Made by a program: the position numbers and the translations under genes | Shown: in pieces, positions 25,410 through 33,412 of the stretch | Layout: each line of letters begins with the position of its first letter | Numbering within the stretch: position 1 is the stretch's first letter | The notes under the pieces: generated by a model | What the model was told of the DNA's origin: nothing | Seen by the model: only the letters and a program-made list of their open reading frames with translations | Database searches by the model: none | NCBI GenBank assembly: GCA_903884065.1 | Contig: CAISDL010000097.1 | Span: forward strand, 1-46,186 | Direction: 5' to 3' | Origin: an uncultured Actinomycetes bacterium | GTDB taxonomy: Bacteria; Actinomycetota; Actinomycetes; Mycobacteriales; Mycobacteriaceae | Length of the DNA stretch: 46,186 nt

Positions 25410-25948
25410 CGATCGAGGCGGTCGAGCACCGCCGACAACTCCTCGGCGAAGCCCATCTCGCGGGCGATGCGGCCGAGTTGCTCGTCGGCGTACAGATCGG
25501 TCTCGGAGAGGATCACGCTGAGCACCGCGTCGGGAAGTCCGATGTCGGCAAGCACTCCGAGGTCGCCCTCCTCGAACGGGTCGCTGTCCTCGAGGTCTTC
25601 CGGCGCCATGTCGGCGTCCAACTTCTCCAACGCCTCGGCGGCGATGTCGTAATCCAGGGCGGCGGTAGCGTCCGACAGCAGCAGCCTGGTTCCCGAGGGC
25701 GCCGGGCGAACGATCAGGAAGAACTCGTCGTCGACGTCGAGCAGTCCGAACACCGCACCGGCGCTTCGTAATTCACGTAACTCGGTCTCGGCGGCCGACA
25801 GGCTGCTCAGCGCCTCGACGCTCATCGGTGAGCAGCGCCAGGTGGCGTCCTCCCGGACCACCGCGACGGCAAAGCCGTACGGGGCGTCCGCAGAGCCCGA
25901 TTCGGGGCCCTGGGAACCCGGTCCCCGCTCGGCTCGCTGTCCTGCCAT
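25406..25948 (-). CDS. tRNA adenosine deaminase-associated protein (Rv3753c type)
   Basis: The ATG at 25948 gives 180 residues. The sequence YGFAVAVVREDATWRC followed by AVFGLLDVDDEFFLIVRP and an acidic helical C-terminal half (DMAPEDLEDSDPFEEGDLG, then the remaining helices) is the actinobacterial family always found beside tadA. The first 20 residues are a variable Gly/Ser-rich tail. It is translationally coupled to tadA (4-bp overlap) and divergent from tyrA, with an 81-bp gap. The biochemical role is unknown; conserved pairing suggests it modulates TadA. Confidence 0.85.
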   Translation of the reverse strand: MAGQRAERGPGSQGPESGSADAPYGFAVAVVREDATWRCSPMSVEALSSLSAAETELRELRSAGAVFGLLDVDDEFFLIVRPAPSGTRLLLSDATAALDYDIAAEALEKLDADMAPEDLEDSDPFEEGDLGVLADIGLPDAVLSVILSETDLYADEQLGRIAREMGFAEELSAVLDRLDR

Positions 25949-26029
25949 GGGCGCATACGCTAGTCGCTGAGCAGGCGGATTGACCAGCGCCTGCCGCCCG
26001 GTCGGGCTGAGGTATGCCAACCTGGGAAA

Positions 26030-26989
26030 GTGACGAAAACACCGGTGTGCGTGCTCGGGTTGGGTCTGATCGGCGGATCGGTGTTGCGCGCCGCGGTCGC
26101 GGCGGGCCGGGACGCCTTCGGCTACAACCGCTCCCGAGAGGGAGCACTCGGCGCGCACAACGACGGATTCGCGACGACCACCGACCTGACCGAAGCGCTG
26201 ACGTGGGCCGCCCAGCGCCGAGCCCTGATCGTGCTCGCCGTCCCGATGCCGGCCGTCGGGCAGTTGCTGGGCCACGTCCGGCACCTCGCCGGTGCGTGTC
26301 CGCTGACCGACGTCATCAGTGTCAAGGGCGCCGTGCTGTCGGAGGTGCGTTCCGCCGGCCTGCTCGACCGTTACGTCGGCGGCCATCCGATGGCCGGCAC
26401 CGCGCACTCCGGCTGGTCGGCGGGCGCTGCCGGGCTGTTCACCGGCGCGCCCTGGGTGATCAGCGTCGACGAGCACGTCGATGCGGCGATCTGGGCGCAG
26501 GTCATGCACCTCGCCCTGGACTGCGGAGGTGTGGTGGTCCCGGCGAAGTCCGACGAGCACGATGCCGCGGCGGCCGCCATCTCCCATGTGCCGCATCTGC
26601 TCGCCGAGGCGCTGGCAGCCACCGCCGGAGAGGTCCCCTTGGCATTCGCGCTGGCGGCGGGATCGTTCCGGGATGGCACCCGGGTTGCCGGCACCGCCCC
26701 TGATCTGGTGCGCGCCATGTGTGAGGCCAACGCCGACCAGCTCATCCCGACTCTTGACCATGTGTTGGAGTTGCTGCACCACGCGCGAACGTCCCTGGTG
26801 GAGAAAGGCTCGGTCGCGGAACTGGTCGACGCCGGGCATGCCGCACGGGTCAGGTTCGAGAGCTTCTCGCGGCCCGACATCGTCACCATCTCGCTCGGCG
26901 AGGAGAACTGGCGCGACGAACTGGCAGCCGCCGGACGGGCCGGCGCGGTGATCAGATCCGCTCTGCCAGGCCCGGATAGTCGACGATGA
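26030..26989 (+). CDS. tyrA: Prephenate dehydrogenase
   Basis: The 319-residue enzyme (GTG start, [17 protein letters not shown]) has an N-terminal NAD(P) Rossmann domain with GLGLIGGS. The prephenate dehydrogenase signature follows: [11 protein letters not shown] and [15 protein letters not shown], with the catalytic histidine in GGHPMAG. A helical dimerisation domain carries [12 protein letters not shown] and [17 protein letters not shown]. It oxidatively decarboxylates prephenate to 4-hydroxyphenylpyruvate in tyrosine synthesis. The position matches M. tuberculosis Rv3754. Its 3' end overlaps the convergent gene by 38 bp. No ACT regulatory domain is visible. Confidence 0.93.
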   Translation: MTKTPVCVLGLGLIGGSVLRAAVAAGRDAFGYNRSREGALGAHNDGFATTTDLTEALTWAAQRRALIVLAVPMPAVGQLLGHVRHLAGACPLTDVISVKGAVLSEVRSAGLLDRYVGGHPMAGTAHSGWSAGAAGLFTGAPWVISVDEHVDAAIWAQVMHLALDCGGVVVPAKSDEHDAAAAAISHVPHLLAEALAATAGEVPLAFALAAGSFRDGTRVAGTAPDLVRAMCEANADQLIPTLDHVLELLHHARTSLVEKGSVAELVDAGHAARVRFESFSRPDIVTISLGEENWRDELAAAGRAGAVIRSALPGPDSRR

Positions 26990-27548
26990 ATCCCTCGTCG
27001 TCGACGATCACCGTGGTCGCGGCGACCGGGGACGCCAGCTTGATCGCGCCGCCGCTGCCCAGTCCGGTGTAGGTGATCTCGGCGGCGGCGACGGTCAGAT
27101 CGGGCAGGTACACGTAGACCACCGGCAGCGTGACCGTCTCGGTCGTGCGGTGCAGCCCGGTCCTGCGGATAGGCAGTGCGTTGAAGAAGGGGCTGAGCAC
27201 CATGTCGACGTCCAGCGCGCCGTTGTAGGCCTCGCGCGAGTCGCCGTCGTGGTCGGTGATGAGCCACATGTTCTCTTCGTCGCGGGCGATCGAGATCTGC
27301 CGATCCCGCTCGGCGATGCTGACGTTGAGCGACAGCCGCTTGGTGGCTCCGCCGTCGTCGGTCACCAGGTCATAGGAGGCACTGAATGCCGGGTGGGTAT
27401 CCGACTGGGCGGCGACGATGCGCCCGTGGGCTTTGATCCGGTTACCCGACACCGCCACCCGGGCCGACTCCATGCGCGATACGTCATGGGAGCGCCAGGT
27501 CAGAACGGCTGGCCACGCCTTTGCGCTGGCATCCTCGGCTGCAGTCAC
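26952..27548 (-). CDS. Putative glycolipid-binding domain protein (Rv3755c type)
   Basis: The 198-residue protein matches the putative glycolipid-binding family. It has [14 protein letters not shown] near the start, [20 protein letters not shown] in the middle, then [20 protein letters not shown] and a terminal [19 protein letters not shown] chose the GTG at 27548, which overlaps the proZ stop by 4 bp (GTGA); a GTG at 27551 is one codon longer. It is therefore the last gene of the proXVWZ operon, as in M. tuberculosis. Ligand binding has not been shown for this branch as far as I know. Confidence 0.8.
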   Translation of the reverse strand: MTAAEDASAKAWPAVLTWRSHDVSRMESARVAVSGNRIKAHGRIVAAQSDTHPAFSASYDLVTDDGGATKRLSLNVSIAERDRQISIARDEENMWLITDHDGDSREAYNGALDVDMVLSPFFNALPIRRTGLHRTTETVTLPVVYVYLPDLTVAAAEITYTGLGSGGAIKLASPVAATTVIVDDEGFIVDYPGLAERI

Positions 27549-28321
27549 CACCCTTCCACCGTAAGGGACGCCTCTCCGCCGCTGTAGTCGGGCGTCCGGC
27601 GGCGAGGTACGGACTCCAGGGCGACCTCATCGTCGAGCAGCGGTTGGGGCAGTCGGCGGCGCAGCCGTCCCGTCCCGGGCACCGACGCCCACACCACTGC
27701 GGCGAGCAGGCCGTCGAGCAGCAGCGCCAGCACCGTCACCATCAGGGCGCCGACCAGGGCGAGATAGAACTGGCGCACCTTGATGCCGTCGATCAGATAC
27801 CGGCCGAGGCCGCCGAGGCTGGCGTAGGCGGCGACGGTGGCCGTGGCCACAATCTGCAACGTGGCCGTCCGCAGACCCCCGAGGATCAGGGGCAGGGCGT
27901 TGGGAACCTCGACCCGAGTCAGTATCCGGCGTTCGGTCATGCCCATCGACCGGGCCGCGTCGACCACCTTCTCGTCCACGTTGGCGATTCCGGCATAGGT
28001 GCCGGCCAGCAGCGGTGGAATCCCCAGCAGCATCAGCGCGATCGTGGGCGGCAGCAGACCCAGTCCCCACAACAGCACCCCCAGCAGCAGCACGCCGAGG
28101 GTGGGTAGCGCCCGCAACGCGTTGACGGCGGTCACCACCAGGAAGGATCCGCGGCGGGTGTGTCCGATCACCAGTCCGATGGGAATCGCGATCAGGGCAG
28201 ACACCGCCACCGCAACTCCGGTGTATTGCAGGTGCTCGATGATTCGGGTGCCCAAACCCGTTTTCCCGCTCCAATTCTCAGCGGTGAAGATGTAGGCCCA
28301 CGCCTGCTGCAGGAAGTTCAC
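27545..28321 (-). CDS. proZ: Osmoprotectant ABC transporter permease ProZ
   Basis: The 258-residue permease has six hydrophobic segments and the BPD permease EAA-type loop VDAARSMGMTERRILTRVEV. GTG at 28321 overlaps the proW stop by 4 bp. It follows proX, proV and proW and pairs with ProW to form the membrane channel of a glycine betaine/choline/carnitine (quaternary amine) importer. The C-terminus carries an Arg-rich, acidic cytosolic tail of about 40 residues. Confidence 0.9.
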   Translation of the reverse strand: MNFLQQAWAYIFTAENWSGKTGLGTRIIEHLQYTGVAVAVSALIAIPIGLVIGHTRRGSFLVVTAVNALRALPTLGVLLLGVLLWGLGLLPPTIALMLLGIPPLLAGTYAGIANVDEKVVDAARSMGMTERRILTRVEVPNALPLILGGLRTATLQIVATATVAAYASLGGLGRYLIDGIKVRQFYLALVGALMVTVLALLLDGLLAAVVWASVPGTGRLRRRLPQPLLDDEVALESVPRRRTPDYSGGEASLTVEGW

Positions 28322-28986
28322 GCGGCCGCCCTCAGTCGCGGCCGGCCATCGGAGTTCGCCCGCGCCCACGGCGTACTGAGTCGCCCGGCCATCAGGATGA
28401 CGACGTCGACGATGACGGCCAGGACGAAGATCGCGATGATTCCCGCGACGATCTGATCGCTCTTGTCGGCCTGATAGCCCTCGGTGAACCAGGAGCCCAA
28501 TCCGCCGATGCCGATCACTGAGCCGACGGCGACCATGGAGATGTTGGTGACCGCGACTACTCGCAGGCTTGCGGTCAGCACCGGAACCGACAGCGGCAGT
28601 TCGACTTTGAGAAGTTGCCCGATCCTGGTGTAGCCGACCGCGGTGGCGGCGTCCCGCACGTGCGCGGGTACGGCGTCCAGAGCCTCGGGGACGGCGCGCA
28701 CCAGTAGTGCGGTGGTGTAGAGCGTCAGCGCCACGATGACGTTGGTCTCGTCGAGGATTCGGGTCGGGATGATCAGCGGCAGCACCACGAACAGCGCCAG
28801 CGATGGGATGGTGAAGATGATGCTGGCAGCCAGCGTGGTGAGCCGGCGCAGGGTGGCGTGCCGCCAGACCAGCGCACCCAGTGGCACCGCGATCAGCAGT
28901 CCGAGCAGTACCGGGATGAGCGAGAGCCGGAGATGGATCAGAGTCAGGGCCCATGCGGTGTCGAGGTGATTGAGCAGATAGCGCAC
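28318..28986 (-). CDS. proW: Osmoprotectant ABC transporter permease ProW
   Basis: GTG at 28986 gives 222 residues and lies 5 bp after the proV stop. It has six membrane segments, the permease loop VRDAATAVGYTRIGQLLKVE and the conserved SVIGIGGLGSWFTEGYQ region. It partners ProZ in the quaternary-amine importer. The operon order X-V-W-Z and the tight spacing mean all four are made together. Confidence 0.9.
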   Translation of the reverse strand: MRYLLNHLDTAWALTLIHLRLSLIPVLLGLLIAVPLGALVWRHATLRRLTTLAASIIFTIPSLALFVVLPLIIPTRILDETNVIVALTLYTTALLVRAVPEALDAVPAHVRDAATAVGYTRIGQLLKVELPLSVPVLTASLRVVAVTNISMVAVGSVIGIGGLGSWFTEGYQADKSDQIVAGIIAIFVLAVIVDVVILMAGRLSTPWARANSDGRPRLRAAA

Positions 28987-28991
28987 GAGGG

Positions 28992-30140
28992 TCAGTCCGC
29001 GTCGTCCGGAACGTCCTCCGGCGTCGGTTCGTCCGGGTGCGCGGCCGCCCGGCGCTGCGCGTCGAGTGCGTCGATCACGTCGTCGGCGTCGGTGCCACCC
29101 ACCACCGCACCGCTGTCGTCCACGGCGACACCGATGCCCGCCGGTGAGGACAGGGCCGCATCCAACGCCGAGCGCAGCGTGCCGTCGGGATGGAACAGCG
29201 AGCCGCCGGCCGTCACGCTGTCGTAGAGTCCGCTTCCATCGACGTGGCGCTCGACACCGTCCGCGTCGATCCAGCCGAACGGTGAGCCGTCGGGGTGAAC
29301 CACCAGGCGCCACTCGTCCTCGCCGAGCACCAATCCGTCGATCTCGTCCTCGGTGACCGTCGACAGTGGTCGCAGCCCAAGGCTCGACGCCGTGAAGAAC
29401 TGCAGCAGCCGGTAACCCCGGTCGTTGCCGATGAACTCGGCGACGAAGTCGTTGGCCGGATTGGACAGCAGCCGAGACGGGGTGTCGTACTGCTGCAGGG
29501 TGCCGCCGACGCCGAAGACCGCGACCGCATCGCCGAGTTTGACGGCCTCGTCGATGTCGTGGGTGACGAACACGATGGTCTTGCGCAACTCGCTCTGCAG
29601 TCGCAGGATCTCGGCCTGCAACTCCTCGCGGACGACGGGGTCGACGGCGGAGAACGGTTCGTCCATCAGCAGGATCGGCGGGTCGGCCGCCAGCGCGCGG
29701 GCCACCCCGACACGCTGCTGCTGACCGCCGGAGAGTTGCGCGGGATAGCGCTGGCCGAGTTTGGGGTCCAGGCCGACTCGTTCGAGCACCTCGTAGGCGG
29801 CCCGACGGGCCGCGCGCCGGGACTGCCCGGTGAGCACCGGCACGGTGGCGACGTTGTCGACCACCCGTTGATGCGGCATCAGGCCGCCGCTCTGGATCAC
29901 GTAGCCGATGCCCAGTCGCAACTTGACCGGGTCGACATCCCGGACGTCCCGACCGTCGACGGTGACGGTGCCCGAGGAGGGGTCGACCATTCGGTTGATC
30001 ATTCGCATCGACGTGGTCTTGCCACAGCCCGAGGGCCCCACGAAAACGGTCAGTGAACCGTCGGGAACGTCCATGCTCAGGTTGTCGACGGCCACCGTCC
30101 CGTCCGGGTAGCGCTTGGTGACATGCGAGAAGGTGATCAT
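28992..30140 (-). CDS. proV: Osmoprotectant ABC transporter ATPase ProV
   Basis: The 382-residue ABC ATPase has Walker A GPSGCGKTT, Q-loop VIQSGGLMPHQ, signature LSGGQQQRVGVARAL, Walker B ILLMDEPFSAVDP and the switch His in VFVTHDIDEA. A C-terminal regulatory region (about 240-380) contains one clear CBS-like stretch and a partial second, in line with ionic-strength sensing in OpuA/OpuC-type ATPases. The ATG at 30140 directly follows the proX TAG. It powers the proX/W/Z importer. Confidence 0.93.
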   Translation of the reverse strand: MITFSHVTKRYPDGTVAVDNLSMDVPDGSLTVFVGPSGCGKTTSMRMINRMVDPSSGTVTVDGRDVRDVDPVKLRLGIGYVIQSGGLMPHQRVVDNVATVPVLTGQSRRAARRAAYEVLERVGLDPKLGQRYPAQLSGGQQQRVGVARALAADPPILLMDEPFSAVDPVVREELQAEILRLQSELRKTIVFVTHDIDEAVKLGDAVAVFGVGGTLQQYDTPSRLLSNPANDFVAEFIGNDRGYRLLQFFTASSLGLRPLSTVTEDEIDGLVLGEDEWRLVVHPDGSPFGWIDADGVERHVDGSGLYDSVTAGGSLFHPDGTLRSALDAALSSPAGIGVAVDDSGAVVGGTDADDVIDALDAQRRAAAHPDEPTPEDVPDDAD

Positions 30141-31082
30141 CTACTTCCCGAGCGGCTTGTCGAAAGCGTTCTCCCGCGACCACTGCCGTGCGGCTTCGTC
30201 GGGATCGATTCCGGAGTTGCCGGACACCGAGGCGTTGAGCTCGGTCAGGCCCGCGGTGGTGAGTCGTGCCGACACCGCGTCGAGCACCGTCTTGATCTCG
30301 TCGGACATCTTCTGCGAACTGAGCAGCGGGACAACGTTTCCGGGCAGGAAATTGCTCTTCGGGTCGGTGAGCACGACGAACTTGTTCGCCGGGATGGCCG
30401 GCGAGGTGCTGAAAATGTTTGCTGCGGTGACGGTTCCACCGGATAGCGCCTTGACGGTGGCCGGGCCGCCGCCGTCGCTGATCGAGACGAAGTTGTCTGC
30501 CTTGATGTCCAGACCGTACTTGGCCTTCAGGCCCGGCAGGCCCCGTTCGCGATTGAGGAACTCCGAAGGGGCGCCGAACTTCACCTCGGCGGCGTACGGC
30601 ACCAGATCAGCGATGCTCTTGAGATTCCACCGCTGTGCCGTTGCCTCGGTGACGGTCACGGTGTCGCTGTCATTGGCCGGAGCCGGATTCAGGATGGACA
30701 GGTCCCCCGGCAGCGACCGGTACAGCGCCAACTCGACATCGCCGGGCTCGGACGCACCGCTCTTCGGGTTGAAGTACTGCAGCAGGTTTCCGGTGTATTC
30801 CGGGATCAGATCGATGGAGTGGTCACGGATCGCGGGGATGTAGGTCTCCCGGCTGCCGATGCCGAACTGGCGGCCGACGGTGAATCCGTTGGCCTCGAGG
30901 GCCTGCGCGTAGATCTCGGCGACGATCTTGGACTCCGGGAAGTCGGCCGAGCCGACCACCACCGACTTCAGATCCCCCGAGGCGGTGCCGCCGCCCAGTG
31001 GGTTGGAACTGCCACACCCTGCGGCCACCGGAGCGAAGGCCGTCAGCGCGACGGCGAAAAGCCAGCGTAGGGACGATTTCAC
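30141..31082 (-). CDS. proX: Quaternary-amine (glycine betaine/choline) binding lipoprotein ProX
   Basis: The protein is 313 residues from the GTG at 31082, which lies six bases after AAAGGA; a GTG at 31097 would add five residues. The signal peptide ends in the lipobox VAAGC. The mature part is an OpuAC-type periplasmic-binding-protein domain: SVVVGSADFPESKIVAEIYA, GIGSRETYIPAI, LIPEYTGNLLQYF and a C-terminal KTVLDAVSARLT. It captures compatible solutes outside the membrane and hands them to ProW/ProZ. It is the first gene of the operon; a palindromic candidate operator lies 33-54 bp upstream. Confidence 0.92.
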   Translation of the reverse strand: MKSSLRWLFAVALTAFAPVAAGCGSSNPLGGGTASGDLKSVVVGSADFPESKIVAEIYAQALEANGFTVGRQFGIGSRETYIPAIRDHSIDLIPEYTGNLLQYFNPKSGASEPGDVELALYRSLPGDLSILNPAPANDSDTVTVTEATAQRWNLKSIADLVPYAAEVKFGAPSEFLNRERGLPGLKAKYGLDIKADNFVSISDGGGPATVKALSGGTVTAANIFSTSPAIPANKFVVLTDPKSNFLPGNVVPLLSSQKMSDEIKTVLDAVSARLTTAGLTELNASVSGNSGIDPDEAARQWSRENAFDKPLGK

Positions 31083-31114
31083 TCGACGTCCTTTCACCCT
31101 GTGTCCGTCGACCC

Positions 31115-31136
31115 TAACGGCTGACGTCCTCCGTTA
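31115..31136. promoter_or_regulatory. 22-bp near-perfect palindrome upstream of proX
   Basis: TAACGG and CCGTTA arms sit symmetrically around a GACGTC core, giving 18 of 22 bases in dyad symmetry. It lies 33 bp upstream of the proX start and 58 bp upstream of the divergent LapA-like gene. This is the expected place for an operator of an osmotic- or solute-responsive repressor. No known site name fits. Confidence 0.5.
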
Positions 31137-31194
31137 CCGTCCCGTTGCCGGTTTGGTGGTTTTCTTCGCGGCCGCGACAGGCGAGGATGGCCTG

Positions 31195-31554
31195 ATGAGC
31201 AAGGAACCGAACGTCGCGCCGAGCGAGCCGTTGCCGCCGGTGGCCGCCGACCCACAGTATGGCAATCCTCCTGCCGAGCATGTCCAGGACGTCAAGTTCA
31301 CCCGGGCGGCAGCCCTGTGGACATCGTTGATCCTGGGCTTCCTCATCCTGATCGTGCTGCTGATCTTCATCACGCAGAACACCGCTTCGACACCGTTCAC
31401 GTTCCTGAGCTGGCACTGGAATCTGCCACTGGGCGTTGCGATCCTGCTCGCGGCGGTGTGCGGTGGCCTGATCACCGCCCTGGTGAGCGCCGCCCGGATG
31501 TTCCAGTTGCGTCGTGCGGCGAAGAAGAATCTGCAGTTCGCACTGAAACGCTGA
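31195..31554 (+). CDS. LapA-domain (DUF1049) membrane protein, Rv3760 type
   Basis: The 119-residue protein has an N-terminal Pro-rich cytosolic segment, two membrane helices (about 44-65 and 78-98) and a basic C-terminal tail (RRAAKKNLQFALKR). The hydrophobic pattern with ITQNTASTPFTFLSWHWNLPLG is the LapA/DUF1049 signature. In other bacteria the domain occurs in LPS-assembly proteins, but here the function is unknown. The ATG at 31195 has GGCGAGGA upstream. It is divergent from proX. Confidence 0.8.
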   Translation: MSKEPNVAPSEPLPPVAADPQYGNPPAEHVQDVKFTRAAALWTSLILGFLILIVLLIFITQNTASTPFTFLSWHWNLPLGVAILLAAVCGGLITALVSAARMFQLRRAAKKNLQFALKR

Positions 31555-31579
31555 GCCCGCGCCGCACGCGCCGGCCGGA

Positions 31580-32206
31580 CTACTTGTCCATTTCCGGGCG
31601 GTTGCGGGGCAGCAGGTCCCAGACATGCTCGATCCCGTTGACGCCGGCGACGGTGAACGAGCCCTTGCGGGAGTAACGCAGATGGGTCACCGAGGCGTAG
31701 TCGATGGGGAACGACAGCGGCTTGGCCGTGCCCAGAATCTCGTGCAACACCACGTTGATCACCCCGCCGTGGCTGAAAACCGCGACGGTCTCGCGATGAT
31801 GAGCGGCGGCGACGATGTCCCGCAACGCCGTCCGCACCCGGCCGTAGAAGGCGTCGGTGTCGACCGCGCCCGGGAGTTCGCCCTGAGCCATCCGCGCCCA
31901 GTCCAGGGGGCGCTCGGCGCGGACCTGTTCGAGAGGGACGTAGTGGGACATGCCGCGGTCGTATTCGGCCATTCGGTCGTCGATGTCCACGTGCAAGCCG
32001 ACGGCGGCCGCCACCGGTTCGGCGGTCTGGTGGGCGCGGCGCTGTGGGCTGCTGACCAGGCGGCTCACCTCGAACCGGGCCAAGGCGTCGGGTAGTCGGC
32101 GAGCCTGTTCCCAACCGGCCTCGGCCAGTTCGGGATCCGAACCTTCACCGACCTCGGTACGCAGCGGTAGCGCATGCCGGATCAGCAGAATCTGCACGCG
32201 TGCCAC
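31580..32206 (-). CDS. Histidine phosphatase family protein
   Basis: The 208-residue enzyme has the branch-1 histidine phosphatase core. The phosphohistidine motif is LLIRHA (H11; RHG is the usual form), followed by RLVSSPQRRAHQTAEPVA, the acid-donor region MAEYDRG and the second catalytic His in AVFSHGGVINVV. These enzymes hydrolyse or transfer phosphate on small metabolites; the substrate is not evident. Its start codon faces a 15-bp minisatellite that makes up most of the divergent promoter region shared with the SDR gene. Confidence 0.87.
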   Translation of the reverse strand: MARVQILLIRHALPLRTEVGEGSDPELAEAGWEQARRLPDALARFEVSRLVSSPQRRAHQTAEPVAAAVGLHVDIDDRMAEYDRGMSHYVPLEQVRAERPLDWARMAQGELPGAVDTDAFYGRVRTALRDIVAAAHHRETVAVFSHGGVINVVLHEILGTAKPLSFPIDYASVTHLRYSRKGSFTVAGVNGIEHVWDLLPRNRPEMDK

Positions 32207-32212
32207 GATAGG

Positions 32213-32302
32213 GCTTCACGGCGGAAGGCTTCACGGCGGAAGGCTTCACGGCGGAAGGCTTCACGGCGGAAGGCTTCACGGCGGAAGGCTTCACGGCGGA
32301 AG
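32213..32302 (+). repeat. Minisatellite: six exact 15-bp repeats
   Basis: Six perfect copies of GCTTCACGGCGGAAG run from 32213 to 32302 and fill 90 of the 105 bp between two divergent start codons. Each unit carries a purine-rich GGCGGAAG resembling a Shine-Dalgarno. The last one abuts GGAAGGA, 7 bp before the SDR start. The unit length is a multiple of three. Perfect identity suggests active slippage or recent expansion. Confidence 0.95.
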
Positions 32303-32311
32303 GATGTGCCG

Positions 32312-33088
32312 ATGAGCGGCGGGCGTGGGTTTGCGGATCGGCTGTTCGACCTGACCGATCGCGTGGTGCTGGTCACCGGCGGCAGTCGGGGCCTGGGCCG
32401 GGAGATGGCGTTCGCCGCGGCCCGCTGTGGCGCCGACGTGGTGATCGCCAGCCGGAAATTCGACAACTGCGTGGCCACCGCCGCCGAGATCGAGGCCGAA
32501 ACCGGTCGCAGCGCAATGCCTTACGGTGTGCACGTCGGTTGCTGGGACGAACTCGACGGGCTGGTGGACGCCACCTACGAACGGTTCGGCAAGCTGGACG
32601 TGCTGGTCAACAACGCCGGCATGTCACCGACCTACGGATCGCTGACCGAGGTCACCGAGAAGCTGTTCGATACGGTCGTCAACCTCAACCTCAAGGGACC
32701 GTTTCGATTGTCGGTGCTGGCCGCCGAACGCATGGTGGCAGCCGGGCGCGGGGTGATCGTCAACGTCAGCACCCACGGTTCGCTGCGGCCGCATCCGGCG
32801 TATCTGCCCTATGCGGCGGCCAAGGCGGGCCTCAATGCGCTGACCGAAGGGCTCGCCAAGGCCTACGGACCCACCGTGCGGGTGAACACGCTGATGCCCG
32901 GCCCGTTTCTGACCGACATCAGCACGGCATGGGGACTCGACGTCGGTGCGCCGAACCCGTTCGCGGACTATGCGTTGCAGCGCGCCGGCGACCCCGCCGA
33001 GATCGTCGGGGCGGCGCTGTTCTTGATGTCGGATGCCTCGAGTTTCACCACCGGTTCGATCCTGCACGCCGACGGCGGCTTTCCCTGA
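32312..33088 (+). CDS. Short-chain dehydrogenase/reductase
   Basis: The 258-residue SDR has TGGSRGLG for cofactor binding, NNAGMSP, the catalytic Ser in VNVSTHGSL and the YAAAK catalytic dyad, plus a PGPFLTDI C-terminal substrate loop. Position 32312 was chosen because of GGAAGGA seven bases upstream. The open frame continues upstream through the 15-bp repeats and would add a strongly basic (ASRRK)n tail, which is unlikely to be translated. The substrate is unknown. Confidence 0.9.
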   Translation: MSGGRGFADRLFDLTDRVVLVTGGSRGLGREMAFAAARCGADVVIASRKFDNCVATAAEIEAETGRSAMPYGVHVGCWDELDGLVDATYERFGKLDVLVNNAGMSPTYGSLTEVTEKLFDTVVNLNLKGPFRLSVLAAERMVAAGRGVIVNVSTHGSLRPHPAYLPYAAAKAGLNALTEGLAKAYGPTVRVNTLMPGPFLTDISTAWGLDVGAPNPFADYALQRAGDPAEIVGAALFLMSDASSFTTGSILHADGGFP

Positions 33089-33097
33089 ACCGACCCG

Positions 33098-33412
33098 CTA
33101 TCCCTCGTCGTCAAGGGCGTCCAGCCGTTCACCGACCCGAGCCAGCGCCTCCTCGAGCACGTCGACCTTGTCGCTTCGTCTCTGGTTGGCCGGCTCGGCA
33201 GCACCGCGGCCGCCCTCGGCCTGCACCCGGGCCGCACCTTCGCGGCGCAGCAGGCTGGAGTTCTTCTCCCGCGCTTTACGTAACCGGCTCTGCAGGTCTT
33301 TCAGTGCCTTCGCGTCCATATCGGCCAGCCGGTGCGGCGAGGTCTGATCGATCAGCGACTTTTCTTCTTCGCTCATATTCACGTGGTTGCTCATGCATAA
33401 CTCATAGCTCAT
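33098..33412 (-). CDS. Small coiled-coil protein
   Basis: The 104-residue protein is rich in charged residues. A helical stretch, LADMDAKALKDLQSRLRKAR then EKNSSLLRREGAARV, is followed by a Gly/Ala-rich hinge and a second helix, VDVLEEALARVGERLDAL. The ATG at 33412 overlaps the alkylsulfatase stop (ATGA), giving translational coupling. In-frame ATGs at 33394 and 33376 are alternatives. I recall no named family. The convergent SDR gene ends 9 bp away. Confidence 0.65.
   Translation of the reverse strand: MSYELCMSNHVNMSEEEKSLIDQTSPHRLADMDAKALKDLQSRLRKAREKNSSLLRREGAARVQAEGGRGAAEPANQRRSDKVDVLEEALARVGERLDALDDEG

Noticed and set aside
25406..26839. A 477-codon minus-strand reading through tyrA into the tadA-associated gene
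   Set aside because: Only the last 180 codons resemble a protein family; the rest is antisense to tyrA. The ATG at 25948 is the sensible start.
28318..30183. Apparent 621-codon minus-strand protein ending in ProW
   Set aside because: The upstream two thirds is an off-frame reading of proV; only residues from the GTG at 28986 are ProW.
32213..32302. CRISPR-like array
   Set aside because: The units are contiguous 15-bp copies without spacers; this is a minisatellite.
32174..32311. N-terminal extension of the SDR through the repeats
   Set aside because: It would add a basic (ASRRK)n tail unknown in SDRs and overlap the phosphatase start; the ATG at 32312 has a good SD.
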